NCBI GenBank assembly: GCA_000226015.1
Contig: JH154416.1
Coordinates: 66,378 to 104,590, forward strand
Origin: Mnemiopsis leidyi
Taxonomy: Eukaryota > Ctenophora > Tentaculata > Lobata > Bolinopsidae
Direction of reading: 5' to 3'
DNA length: 38,213 nucleotides
The position numbers and the translations under genes were made by a program. Position 1 is the first letter of the stretch. Each line of letters begins with the position of its first letter. A model generated the notes under the pieces. The model worked only from the letters and a program-made list of their open reading frames with translations, ran no database searches and was not told the DNA's origin. Shown piece by piece: positions 10,613-21,609 of this stretch.

Positions 10613-13600
10613 TAATCCTTATTGGGTACAAAAAAGATAGATTGTGTAATCCATTATCCCTGGTTGTGGAAGGACTTGCATTTAGAGGAAAAATGTTTTC
10701 TGTAGTCTTCTGTAGTCTCGCTTGATTTGAAGTCTTACTTTGTAAACGGAACTCTTTCTTGCTTAGTGTATTTTTAAATATTTTTACACTCATGACCTTT
10801 TATTTTCCTATTATTTCAATTTTTGCAGCCTTCTCTTTGATTTTAAGTAATGGCCGCTTTTTAATTTATTTAAAAAAAAGAAATACGAAAAAAGAGACAA
10901 ATGCATTTCACCTATCATAATTTCTTCAGTTAATGGGCTACTATTTTACCAAATGACAAATATGTTAGTATCTTTGCATTTAAAGCACATCATTTTGACT
11001 ATTTCTATAATTATAAAACAAACCTACTACTTCTGCGATACCTAGCTTGAGCACTAGTTATGAAGCAAGGAAGCACCAGGTTTCTGTAGCTGTTCTAGTA
11101 AGGATTCAGATAGAATTCTGTTTAAAAATTACGATTTTGCCTCATGTCAAGCTGATTATTTATTATAAGGCTTCCAGCGTGCGATAGAAAATTAGTATCA
11201 ATGGTCGATCAAGTTTATCGTTCATGCACCACCAGTACGAATGAAACGCTGATCTTATAGTCGGATTCTTAAGTTAGGATGCTGCTTGTAACAACTGAAC
11301 TAATGGTCAAAATCGTTCCTTGAAGAAAAATAAAATAACACTCTGAAAGTAGGGCTTCATCAAGTCACAATTTATAGGAAATGTTGGAGGTGTCGCTATG
11401 AATTATCTTTTTTGTAACACAGTCTGACTAGAATTTATACTTATTTACCTTCCAGCATTAAGAGCATTTAGTTCCTTGGAATTAGATTTACTTTACGAAG
11501 TTTAAAATCGTGATATTGTGAAGGTTGGTTCTGTATAGATTTCTAAAATTTTAAAAGGATTTGTAAAAGCAGAAACGAAAACACCACTTCAGTCTTAGAT
11601 CGAGTATCTTATACATTCTCTTTCTGTTTACGATTTTATGATATTAAGTGGACTAGAATAGTTTACGAAACTGCTATAACCAGTCACTGTTTTAGAGAAA
11701 CGGTTAATTTGTTCGAGAATTTTCCTGTGATCGTTGCTCAGATAAACTAAAGTGGTTTACTGGTTAAGATCGTTTATTTCGGTCTGACGTTTAACCATTC
11801 TATTGCAACGCATTGTTGCATTAATGAAACTTAGACAAGGAATTGTTTGTAGTGTGAAAGAAGTGTTCTAGAAATGATTCATCTCTTTCGTCACTCTTAG
11901 ACCTATTTCTCAAGTCTCTTTCGTCACTCTGGGACATATTTATTATGTTATCGGTCAAGAGATATCACTTCGTAGCTGTTTTACTGAAACTTTTCATGTG
12001 GTGACCGTCTATCCAGGTTACATCTTGTTTTGTTACTGAAAGTATATGCCTCCGTTTACAGAAGGTCACAAGAAATCTGTCTCTGTAGATTTGATGAACA
12101 AATAACCGTGTTTAATCAACTTGTCATTGCACAACTTTCTCTAGCAAAAAGGCCCGGACGATTTGTAAACCCGCAATCGTCTCTAAAAAGAACCCAATCG
12201 CTGTGAGCTTATTCCGAACCATGTTTCAAGGCTTGTTCCCTGGCTAGTGAGAAATAGTTAATCTTTTCTTGTATATCCTGGGAGTTCATGTGACTCAAAT
12301 ACTGACTTGCAGAAAAATATTTCAAGTCAGGCAGTTTAGACAGCTATATACTTTAATGAAGATGAACCTAATTTTTTTCTTAAACTTTTTGATTGTTCCT
12401 TCAGTAACACTAGAACATTTTAAATTATTCCATGATCTATGTCATGCCATGTGTAAACGAGTGTTACTAGATCAGACTTCCTGACTTCAGACTTATGATC
12501 AGTCAATATGTTTTATCTTCGCTGGTGTGTTAACCATTATTTTAAAGGTTTGTAGAAGTATAGTAGACATTCGGACTAGATAAGGTTTACCATTGGAATG
12601 ATTGATCTTATGATTCGTAGCAAGCGTAACGTGACCCCGTCTTTACATGTAACTCTGCATTCCTCAGAGGTTGGAGTATGCCCGCTTTGCAGGAGAGTCG
12701 GTTTCAGGACCTAAAATCCTATAAAATTCGTGTACCATGGCATATTGTTCAAGAACACAAGAACACAATAACACATTATCACTATATTATATACTTCAAT
12801 GTAAACTTACTGATAGCATGTATAGAAGTATATTTGTTGTTGTTTAGGTACGCAAATATGTAAGTGATATTTTGACTGAACTGTATTTGTTGAGTCACGG
12901 TCAGTTGCTCCAGAATATTTTCCCAGGAATGTACTTAACAATAAGTAACAGTCACCTTTCTTTTATAGGTGTTTGGAATGATCAAGTTCATCATATTTTT
13001 GCCAGATTGTATTAAAACTAAGATTCCCCCAAATCTAAGCATTTCAATTGCAATTGTATGTGAAGTAATTCGTTCCTCGATATAACCAGTTTTAATGTAC
13101 CCTAATACAATAAAACCAGCCGCGCAATCGAGCAATAGTAAAACGCAAGATTTTTATGTCGAGTGCATTGTTCCATTTGACATTTGTAGTCTGTTACAGG
13201 CGGTTATTCTAGATGTTTATTGTCTAGTGTGGATTAACTGAAGACGGTATCATACTTATCTTATAATATATTTTCCCGTCCCAGGCCTTTTTGCTGCGAA
13301 GGGGCAAAATTTCTAGATTTTTCAATACATTTTGTGCACGTGCTCAAAAAATGCAAAGCAAAGGTTGGGGCATGAACGCGTGAAATTGGGTATTGTGAAA
13401 AATTAAATATTAAGTTAATTTCCTACGAAATTCGAATGTGTCGGTCTGCCTGTACGTTTGTCGGCGGTAAAAAATACGGTAAAATATATCTGACTTGTGC
13501 ACAACCGTCTGTTCTGTCTATAGAATTGACAGTTTTTGTAGTGTGTGCTGCAGTCGGACTCTCCCCTCTTGCAGGCATGTTGGCTTTCACATCGATTATT

Positions 13601-14277
13601 GCCGTCAGAGTAAATCTCAGTTATGGCTCGACCTGCCAGATACTACTTTTCACTGTTCTATATTTTGTCTTGCCAACAATCAATAAGTCGACTATCTATA
13701 CGCTCACAATCTCCTTGTTTCATATTCTTACAAATGATGTGAGTATGCCCAATACTTAGGTTCCTCTACTACAAAAGGTACCGTATTACAGAAAGTCAGA
13801 AAAGGCTACCCCATGCATATTTATAAAATTGTTAGAAGGTGCCCCTTCTAAGAAAAGTGAGATGACTTTTGGCTTGAAAAAAACATAGCATTTGTAGCTC
13901 TAGTTAGATATTCGACTCCATTTCTTGCATTTTACCACACCGTGTAACGTGTATACATGTACGTCTGCCTCTTGAACGCCATGTTTGAGTAGACGAGTAT
14001 ATCCAGGTACATTTTTTTTTATCAAAAACTATATCAAAGTGTACACAATACAGAGATTCAACGAACAACTGAATTATATATACCCTGAAAGGGATACTAA
14101 AACATCGATTTGGAGTATAAATACTCCCGACAAAATATAGCCCCTGCAAAAATCACACAATTAAATCATAGGAAAAATATATTCAAATATAGAATGATAG
14201 AAAACAGAGCAAGGAGCTCTAATTCTAAGGAAAGTTTTCTCCAACTCATTAAAATATAACAATATTGCAATTTCTCT
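10613..14277. other. Intergenic stretch, nothing convincing
   Basis: About 3.7 kb. A 107-codon plus-strand frame at 13436-13759 is hydrophobic and could mimic membrane segments, but it has no good start, no family resemblance and no exon partners. I leave it uncalled. No arrays or RNA genes seen. Confidence 0.5.
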
Positions 14278-15189
14278 TCATTCAGTGGAATGAAATGATT
14301 CTTCTAATACAACCTGCACTATTTCACCTTTCCTGATAAAATAGCGAGAGTTCGGATCACCAGTACGCTTCACTTTCAGTTCTGCAACAAGTTTTTGGCG
14401 GGCAACCCTCTCTTCAGGTGTTCTGTTCGGTGAGAGGTACACAGTCTTATACCCCTCAATTTCTTTCAGCCGCTTGGCTTTACTCAATATCTGATGAACG
14501 ATATCAGTACTTCTGACACTAAATTTGATTGGGCGAACTGCGTTCTCCCTTTGCTGTCCGATTCTTCGACACTGCTGAAATTTCGGCTTCTCCTCTAACT
14601 GCTCCAGGATCTTGGCGACTTTAACAGTAGCACACTCTCCCTTTTCTTCTGCAACACCAAATACAAGAACCTCTCTGCTCCGATCATCTTCTCTGGCAAC
14701 TTTCTGTACAGCTGCAACAATGTTCTTGGGTGATAGTGCAGTAGAGCAGCTTTGTTGCAAAGCTGAAGAATAAGTTTTCAGCTCCGCCTCTACAGTTTTG
14801 CTGACAAGACCTAATTCTTCATTTTTCTGGGAAATGAGTTCATTCTGCAGATTGATGATATTTTTCTGATCTGCTATTTTCTCCTCGTGTAAATTTTCAA
14901 GTTGAACCCTAGCATTTGACATTAACGGTAAGCTGCACTGATCTAACAGATGAATTGCTGAGAACAACCATTCGGCCATTTGGGCTTTCACAACAGAGGG
15001 CTTGTTCATCATCGCAGGAGTAAAATTCTTCAAACTTTCTGCGCCAAAGACTTTGCAAATGTCATTAACCAGCATTCTCGAGGATTCCTGAACTTCTTTT
15101 AAATTTTCCTCGCAAAAATGATTGTCCGTCCCAATACTGGTTTCTTCAATCTCATCTAAGTACTTAGCAGCCCGGTACTGAACAGCCAT
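14278..15189 (-). CDS. Retrotransposon ORF1p-like protein (coiled coil + RRM-like), stand-alone
   Basis: An intact 303-residue frame starting at ATG 15189. Residues 1-90 are helical and have no assigned family. Residues about 94-145 (VQLENLHEEKIADQKNI...) look like a coiled coil. Residues 172-252 have the RRM-like pattern REVLVFGV ... CRRIGQ ... RPIKFSVRS ... ILSKAKRLKE ... TVYLSPN. They are followed by RTPEERVARQKLVAELK and a short basic C-terminal segment (YFIRKGEIV). This order (coiled coil, RRM, C-terminal domain) is that of ORF1 proteins of LINE-type elements, which bind RNA. This is family knowledge, not a search result. No endonuclease or reverse transcriptase lies downstream (towards lower coordinates). 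It could be a truncated element, or an ORF1-derived host gene. An open extension to 15348 would add a hydrophobic N-terminus derived partly from a minisatellite, so I prefer the internal ATG. Confidence 0.75.
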   Translation of the reverse strand: MAVQYRAAKYLDEIEETSIGTDNHFCEENLKEVQESSRMLVNDICKVFGAESLKNFTPAMMNKPSVVKAQMAEWLFSAIHLLDQCSLPLMSNARVQLENLHEEKIADQKNIINLQNELISQKNEELGLVSKTVEAELKTYSSALQQSCSTALSPKNIVAAVQKVAREDDRSREVLVFGVAEEKGECATVKVAKILEQLEEKPKFQQCRRIGQQRENAVRPIKFSVRSTDIVHQILSKAKRLKEIEGYKTVYLSPNRTPEERVARQKLVAELKVKRTGDPNSRYFIRKGEIVQVVLEESFHSTE

Positions 15190-15316
15190 AATGTAGAGTA
15201 GTACACTTGAAGATGTATAGATAGTGTATAGCAGTAGCAGCAGGGACAAGCCGCACAGCCGTGTAAAAACGCGATAACGAGTAGAGATAACAGAGCGACT
15301 TAATAGCAACGTAATA

Positions 15317-15433
15317 GAAAATGCAACTGCTACGAATTGAAAATGCAACTGCTACGAATTGAAATGCAACTGCTACGAATTGCTACTGCTATGAATTGCT
15401 ACTGCTATGAAATGCTACTGCTATGAATTGACA
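15317..15433. repeat. Tandem repeat at the 5' side of the ORF1-like frame
   Basis: Three copies of an AATGCAACTGCTACGAATTG-type unit (about 21 bp) pass into three copies of a shorter TTGCTACTGCTATGAA-type unit (16 bp). The left end overlaps the upstream open extension of the minus-strand ORF1-like frame, so it would encode residues such as MHFQFVAVAFSI if the extension were translated. Confidence 0.85.
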
Positions 15434-15633
15434 TGATTAGGATTATTATAGTGTGTTGACTGAGATGTCTTCTTAAACTTTACATCACTACGGTCCCCAG
15501 TACAGTAGTGAGTAGCTCATTTTAATTTCTCTTCCCCCAGTATAAGTTAGTAGCAGAGTAGCTGCCTCCGTTATGACTATTGACCTTACCATACCATGAT
15601 CCTTGTGAAGTTTATGTTCGTATTGCACAATTA

Positions 15634-15770
15634 TATTCTGTGAATTTTGTGAGGTTTAGGTAATTACATTCTTAGGTAATTACATTCTGTTGTTTTGTGA
15701 GGTTTATGTAACTACGCTACATTCTGTTGTTTTGTGAGGTTCATGTAATTAGACTACATTCTGTGAGTTT
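15634..15770. repeat. 37-bp tandem repeat, about 3.5 copies
   Basis: ACATTCTGTTG followed by TTTTGTGAGGTTTATGTAA recurs at 15682 and 15719 (period 37 bp). Diverged copies flank these on both sides (near 15636 and 15756). Non-coding. Confidence 0.75.
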
Positions 15771-18078
15771 CAACACGCCGTTTTGTAGTTACAATATATC
15801 CCAATAGCACGACTACGTAGATGCCTTGTATTTTCATCACCAATGGGAAGGCATGAACAAGCTGTCAGCAAATGGTTTTGGTTATAGTTTTAGCAAACAA
15901 TTTTAACTTACTTTAAGATTGACGTATAAGCTTGCAATTCTACTGCACGTATATGTGGATATAGTAGTAGAAGGATATAGGTATCATATTAGAAGTTGTG
16001 CTTTAAAGTCACATCAAGTCCCATTAAATCTAAATATAGATATTTTTCTCTTAGGCGTGGCTCTATAGTATGGGGCGTCAAAGTTTTATTTCAATGTTCT
16101 TCAACTACTATTTATACTTTTAAAGTAACTCTTTGCTTTCGTACATGTGATCCTGTCTCAGTTAAAGCTTACATTTTTATTCTAAGAGGCTCCGCAGTTT
16201 ATTGCAAAGAGAATAAAGATGTTTTGCTTCTTCCAAGTATAGCTACTTTTTACACAAATCTTAATGAATCTGTTAACTTCTAAACTGAATGATCCGATAA
16301 TTGTTTATAACTTTATAAGTCGTATTAGAAGCTCAGTGTAACAATGGTTTTGTTGTTCCCTTGTAGATCTGAGTGATAGATATAGGATTTTATGAAAATT
16401 TGTTGTTGCAGAGTTGTAGAGTTTGTAAGCGTAGAGGTAAATTCTACGATTGTGACCTCGCATTGCTTGTACAGTCTTACACTAACCGTCACTTTCGCAT
16501 CAACATGTGTACTGAGAAGGAACAAAGTGCCTTGTTAGCTTGTTAGACCGTACCGCAACACTCAGAGGAATGATGATGATGATTATTTCTTGCATCCATA
16601 TTAGCAGCATTGGGAGCTGCTTGCATTGCACAATGAGCTATGAGGGTGGCAAAGTCGTAGAAACAGATTGGTTTGTCTCAGTTACCCCACCAGTAAATGT
16701 GAGACAGGTGTCATCTTGAATAAAGCTATTTAGTCCTCTGACACTGTAAGCTTATTCTGCAGCCGGACCATTAGTGACTACTTGCTTACTGATATCTCAA
16801 ATACTTTGATTCACAGCAGTCAGCAAGCTTGCGAAATATGTCCTTTGTATTCGACATTTATTTGTTTGGCAAAATTTCCGCCAGAATTACTCTGCCAGTA
16901 AAGCAGTTGTAAGCTACTGAGAAATCTGATGCGGCTTTCACCTGTGTGCTGCTCATCAATGGACAAACTACCTGTTGGTGTAGCAATATTTTGTTGTTCA
17001 AAAGGTGAATGCTATTTCACCATCTAGTAAATAAGCGGAGTACTTAAGTATTTAACAAAGAAAATTCTAACATCCAATCCCTAGTTCTATAATTCACATA
17101 CATATATGAAGATGTATAAAATGCTGATGTGATCTAACTTACAGGGGAGGCATCATTAGATTTGCGAAGTAGTTTTCGTTATCAGTCGGGATCTTAGCTC
17201 ATTCACGGAATACGTCAAATGCAGCGCAATCCGTTTTTCAGTCCTTTCTCATTCTCGAATTTATCTATTTACATTACTTTTAGCTACCTTTTTGACTCAT
17301 TTCGATTAATCATTCCTGAAAGAATCAGGTCACTGGTAAAAATAAAATTAAATAAAAATTGCTTGCCTTTGACAATTGACATTTTCTTTAAATGAGCTAT
17401 CATAACCGAAATTATTTATTGTTTTATTGATTTTCACACCATGCAATAGCCATATTATTGAGGTTCAGTATATAATATTTATCTATTGAATAATGTTCTG
17501 CTAAAAGCTGCACCTAATCGCTCGCCTCGACCAATTGGCAATCAATGGATAACAGCCTCTATAATCATTGTTGTTGCCGATTCATCACAAACCGTATTAT
17601 ACTGCTATACAGCAGTACCATAGAGGATAATCATACCATAATCTCGTAACTCGAGGATAATTGTATTTGAAATCAGCTCATTGTTTGTGGATTCTGTTGT
17701 CTGATTTCAAATCACAGAATCTCAAATATGACTTATGGTAGCTTTTAAAGGATTAAGTACTGCTTATATATATATTTACTTATTTACCATTTCTTTCTTT
17801 GTGACAAAATAAACGGCTGATTGAGTTATTACAACAGCCCCAATCCACAAAGCGATCCCTGTGTACCCCGTCCCCTTGTTCCATTTCTTTACAACGGTCG
17901 CTGTGTGGTTATTGACAATATAGTCATTACTGCTCCGTAGCTAAATCTATTAGGTTCGATGGATTTTAGTAGATTACGAACTTATCTGATGAAACCAACG
18001 TAGTGACTAGTGGTTCGTAAGTTGGTAGCATTTCCTTATCTCTACTGATCCTGTGCATTACATGGTTAATTGCCTAAG
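15771..18078. other. Intergenic stretch with inverted repeats only
   Basis: No supportable gene. A 95-codon frame at 15996-16283 lacks an ATG start and any family features. Inverted repeats cluster at 17560-17721, including the interlocking pair annotated separately. Confidence 0.5.
17665..17721. repeat. Two interlocking perfect inverted repeats (12 bp and 8 bp)
   Basis: ATTTGAAATCAG (17665-17676) pairs with CTGATTTCAAAT (17701-17712). GATTCTGT (17690-17697) pairs with ACAGAATC (17714-17721). The order A-B-A'-B' means the two stems interlock. Only one base separates A' from B', so both full stems could not form together in RNA; they would be alternatives. Confidence 0.8.
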
Positions 18079-18350
18079 TTCTACACATGATAAGTTCTAC
18101 ACATGATAAGTTTCTACACATGATAAGTTCTACACATGATAAGTTCTACACATGATAAGTTCTACACATGATAAGTTCTACACATGATAAGTTCTACACA
18201 TGATAAGTTCTACACATGATAAGTTCTACACATGATAAGTTCTACACATGATAAAGCTACACATGATAACTTCTACACATGATAAGTTCTACACATGATA
18301 AGTTCTACACATGATAGCTTCTACACATGATAAGTTCTACACATGATAAG
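18079..18350. repeat. 16-bp satellite array, 17 copies
   Basis: Unit TTCTACACATGATAAG repeated 17 times over 272 bp. Copies are almost identical. One has an extra T (near 18111), one is 15 bp (GCTACACATGATAAC near 18256), and a few differ in the last bases. Such homogeneity implies recent expansion. It is non-coding and lies about 650 bp upstream of the receptor gene. Confidence 0.97.
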
Positions 18351-18721
18351 TACTCGGAATCCTGAATATCTTAATATTCTGGTTACATTTAACTTTTTAC
18401 TTTTGCTTTATGACGATCGCATTAAAGATCTAATGACAAATTAAATTCTTACCCTGGAGTACAAGTATTTATAGTTGTGAACGTTAGTGTTATATTACTT
18501 GTAGTTTGTTATTAGTATGTACTATGTAATTGATTAATGAGACTTTTAATGCAATTATATATGTCTTCACCTCGCTGCCTCATCATCTAGTGTACCTGTA
18601 AATCCCATGAGTATTTCTGAGCTGGTAAACTTTTAACTATGCGTTCATTATTCAGTCACAGATTCCAATATCTGTGATGCTATTACACCTTTATTGTATA
18701 AAATATTTTTCCACATATTTG

Positions 18722-18800
18722 GCCCCAGCGACCCTAACCCTTACGACCCAAACCCTAACCCCAGCGACCCAAACTCAACCATAACCCTAACCCTAACAAA
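18722..18800. repeat. Degenerate interstitial telomeric tract (CCCTAA/TTAGGG)
   Basis: Four intact CCCTAA hexamers, two of them consecutive near 18784-18797, are mixed with degenerate units and CAGCGACC interruptions. TTAGGG is the usual animal telomere repeat outside arthropods and a few other groups. The tract lies about 200 bp upstream of the GPCR start codon, so it is internal, not a chromosome end. Confidence 0.8.
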
Positions 18801-18902
18801 GTTGTCTGTTGTGGAGTAGGAGTAGGACGCCACTGGGGCTAAATCTCTGGGTTGAAGTGCTCTGGGGCGGGACGTCGGGGTGCAATGCTTTCCGGGTAGC
18901 TC

Positions 18903-18910
18903 TATAAAAG
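18903..18910 (+). promoter_or_regulatory. Possible TATA box of the GPCR gene
   Basis: TATAAAAG lies 95 bp upstream of the ATG at 18998 and is followed by a short pyrimidine/purine leader. An alternative TATAAAA is at 18697. Position and match are good, but no start site is demonstrated. Confidence 0.3.
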
Positions 18911-18997
18911 TATAAATCTTCAATATATGTAATTTTGCATGAAACAGCAAACCACTCATCCATATCACGATTAACAGAACTAGAGGAGATCTGAAAA

Positions 18998-20545
18998 ATG
19001 GCAATGTTCAGTAATTCCACCACATTTCCTCCTTCTCTCTCTCCTTACGCGGATCACACAGACTCAGTTCACGACGGGAGTCTAAGTGTATTGGAGAGGA
19101 GCCTCCTTATTCTGTATGAAGTGACATGCACTCTTCTCACTATCGTCCTCAACACCTACCTCATCTACACTATAGTATTTAAGGTAGGGAGCTTTAACAA
19201 GTTTTGATACTCAGATACTAGAGACTCAATTTAATCCACGATGATTTACAAATTTTTGATAACAAGATGAACATGAATAAGTTTGTTTATGGATGTTTTT
19301 TTTTCAGTTGAAGATATCTAGCAACTGTGTTTACATCCCAATGATTGCTGCTGCTGCTCTCGGACTGTTTCACGGTTTCGGCTGCAATCTTATCATGACC
19401 GTATCTTTGATACAAAGAGACTGGCTCGGCTCAAAAGACTGGTGTGGGGCGGCAGCAAACATCCACAAATATATCATCTATAGCATTATATATTGCCAAG
19501 TTGTTGTCTCTCTTGAGGTTTGTTTAACTTTAAGTAAATTTGATTTAATTTGATATGACGATATGTTTGATTAAGATGGTGAAGCAATCAATTCTTTATC
19601 CTTCACGTGTGATTTTACAATGACAACGATTTCTAATTCATACTTTTACGAATCGATAATTGCAAAACTGCAAAGAATTCAGTATCGAATGCAGAATCTA
19701 ATTTTAATGCAAATCTCAGAATTGACTGTATTATACTATTAATATAGTATAGTACTAACGTTTTCACTTTTCAGGCAGCCTATTTGATAAGCCACCCTCA
19801 TGGTTACTCAAGATTCAGCTCCAAAGCAAAATGGTCCACCATCCTAGCGACCTCTGTCGCCGTGTTTCTAAACTTCCCCATCACTATTTGTCAGTTCTTT
19901 TTCCTCAAACCAAGCGACATTCTGAAAAACCATAACCCAGAATATGATGCAAAATCTGTTGCAGATATTGTCTCCAGTAAACATTTTTATTCTTATGAGG
20001 AACATGAAGTGCTATGTTATCGCTGGTTTTTTCCAGGAACACTTGATTACAGAATTATCGTTTACTTCATCCACACGTGCAACATTCTGGCGGTGGTCCT
20101 TGTTTTATTTTCATATGCCGTTATCCTCCAAACTGTTATGATAATGAGAGAAAAGCAAAGAAGGCATCCCCAAATCAATGCCGATCATGAGGCAAAGAGA
20201 GCAGATAGGCTGAGAAAACAGAACAGAAAGATAGCTTTGATGTCACTCATGACTACTACTTGTGTATTAGCTCCTTGGTTCCTCAGTCTCGTTCTCAGTT
20301 TACTCATGGACATCGTAGGGTACCGCTTTCCCACAAAAGTTTTGAGATCCAGTATGTTCCTTTATTATGTTGTCACGTGGATCTTTCCTGTTATGGCAAT
20401 CATGACCAACTCAGCTTTGTCCAGGGCTACGAGAGATGTTCTTGTCAATATAACGAGGATTGATTTGACAATTGTGGCAAACAGTATGGCTAGATTCAAT
20501 ACTCCTTATGGCAATAATCATTCTGAAGGCCAGGTTGATTTATAA
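18998..20545 (+). CDS. Divergent class-A-like G-protein-coupled receptor, 388 aa, 3 exons
   Basis: Exons 18998-19183, 19308-19517 and 19775-20545 join in phase 0. TGA lies in frame two codons before the ATG, supporting the start. Seven hydrophobic segments are visible at about residues 35-60, 70-97, 110-131, 153-176, 224-252, 285-310 and 322-343. Family marks kept: N52 (1.50), the C108-C213 pair expected to link TM3 and ECL2, HP..Y after TM3, Y246 in TM5, P299 (6.50), P337 (7.50), a basic third loop, and an N-terminal NST sequon. Marks lost: no Asp at 2.50; D/E-R-Y is E132-A-A; no CWxP Trp (VLAP); and NPxxY reads FPVMA. The first intron follows TM1, and the second falls exactly between positions 3.49 and 3.50. 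Ligand and G-protein coupling cannot be predicted. The absent Arg3.50 makes classical activation doubtful. Confidence 0.85.
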
Positions 20546-21609
20546 TTCGTTTCATTAGTGCCTCCAATTCCGCAGACTAGGGTTAGATCCTCGGCTGTGG
20601 TAAGTCGGCCAGTCGCCAAACTGTGTCCGGTAGTCGGTACATTTTCGGCAGGAAATGCACACTCCCTAGCTCGTAAGATGAAACCCACTCTAACTATTTA
20701 AGTGTCTAGGTTAACATTTTCAGGGTTTAAGAAAAAGAGATGAGCACCCCATGCTATCCTATCTAAGGAAGTGACCTCAATTTGCATTTGCTATGCATTA
20801 AGTCTGATAGCTAATCTGGCTGTATGACAAATAGAGAAAAATATAATTATCGGTCTATGTGCTGATGCTTAAAGCGATGAAGTTGTCTCATGTTAAAGCT
20901 AAGAATTGCTGCTCTGATTCACATTTGACCTTTCTTATTTCACAGTTTATCAGTGTCTTGTTTCCGCCCAGTATTGATTGTATATTACGCATTGTTAAAC
21001 ATTTACCATATCACAAGTCTTTAATGTGTATAAAACTGAAATATTTAAGTTTAAAGTTTAGATTCTACGGAATTAAAAAAAGTCACGGTCTAATTATCGA
21101 TTGGTCAGAAAATGATTGAAATTTTGATTTTACCGTGAACAAACATGAACTTGTACTATTTGATTATCGTCAATCGTTTTATCAGACAAAAATCTTTCAG
21201 ATGTGCTAACTTAGGTCAGTCGAGAGACAATATACAAATTACTAAATCGTCAAACTAACATAACGGTGGACTGTTAGTTGGTGGCAACAGGTTAAGAAAA
21301 GCTAGAGTCAATAATTGTGCCACCATGCAATTCAAACTTAAACGACTTTGTTCAAGCTTGACAATGTAAGAACAATTCTGTGACGCTTTTTCGCAAATTT
21401 CCTACATTCACATTGCTCGTAGGGACCTAACCCAGTCACGGTTTGCTCTAGCGTCAGGGCCGGCTAAAATCCTGTGATCTTGCAGTACTGGGATCCCTGG
21501 AGTCGTAGCTAGCAAGGCTTTTGGATCTCTGGAAAGCAGAAGTTTTCAAAGAAACGAACCACGATCAATAGATCAACCTCATGAATTATTTCTGTGTTTT
21601 AACCAAATG
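20546..21609. other. Intergenic stretch between GPCR and repeat-protein gene
   Basis: About 1 kb between two tail-to-tail genes, so it must hold both 3' UTRs. I see no clear AATAAA near either stop. An 86-codon frame at 20859-21119 has no recognisable features. Confidence 0.5.

Noticed and set aside
10387..10725. 112-codon frame with AASNAASNA repeats
   Set aside because: The Ala/Ser/Asn pattern comes from the GCAATGCT minisatellite; the rest has no family features.
13436..13759. 107-codon hydrophobic frame resembling a small membrane protein
   Set aside because: No ATG at a sensible place, no splice partners, no recognisable motif; hydrophobic T-rich frames are common by chance in such DNA.
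15996..16283. 95-codon open frame
   Set aside because: No ATG start, no domain, and repetitive non-coding surroundings.
18741..19023. Minus-strand frames across the telomeric tract and the GPCR start
   Set aside because: They overlap the well-supported GPCR exon 1 antisense and read through repeats.
20859..21119. 86-codon frame downstream of the GPCR
   Set aside because: No similarity I recognise and low-complexity AT-driven composition; most likely 3' UTR or intergenic.
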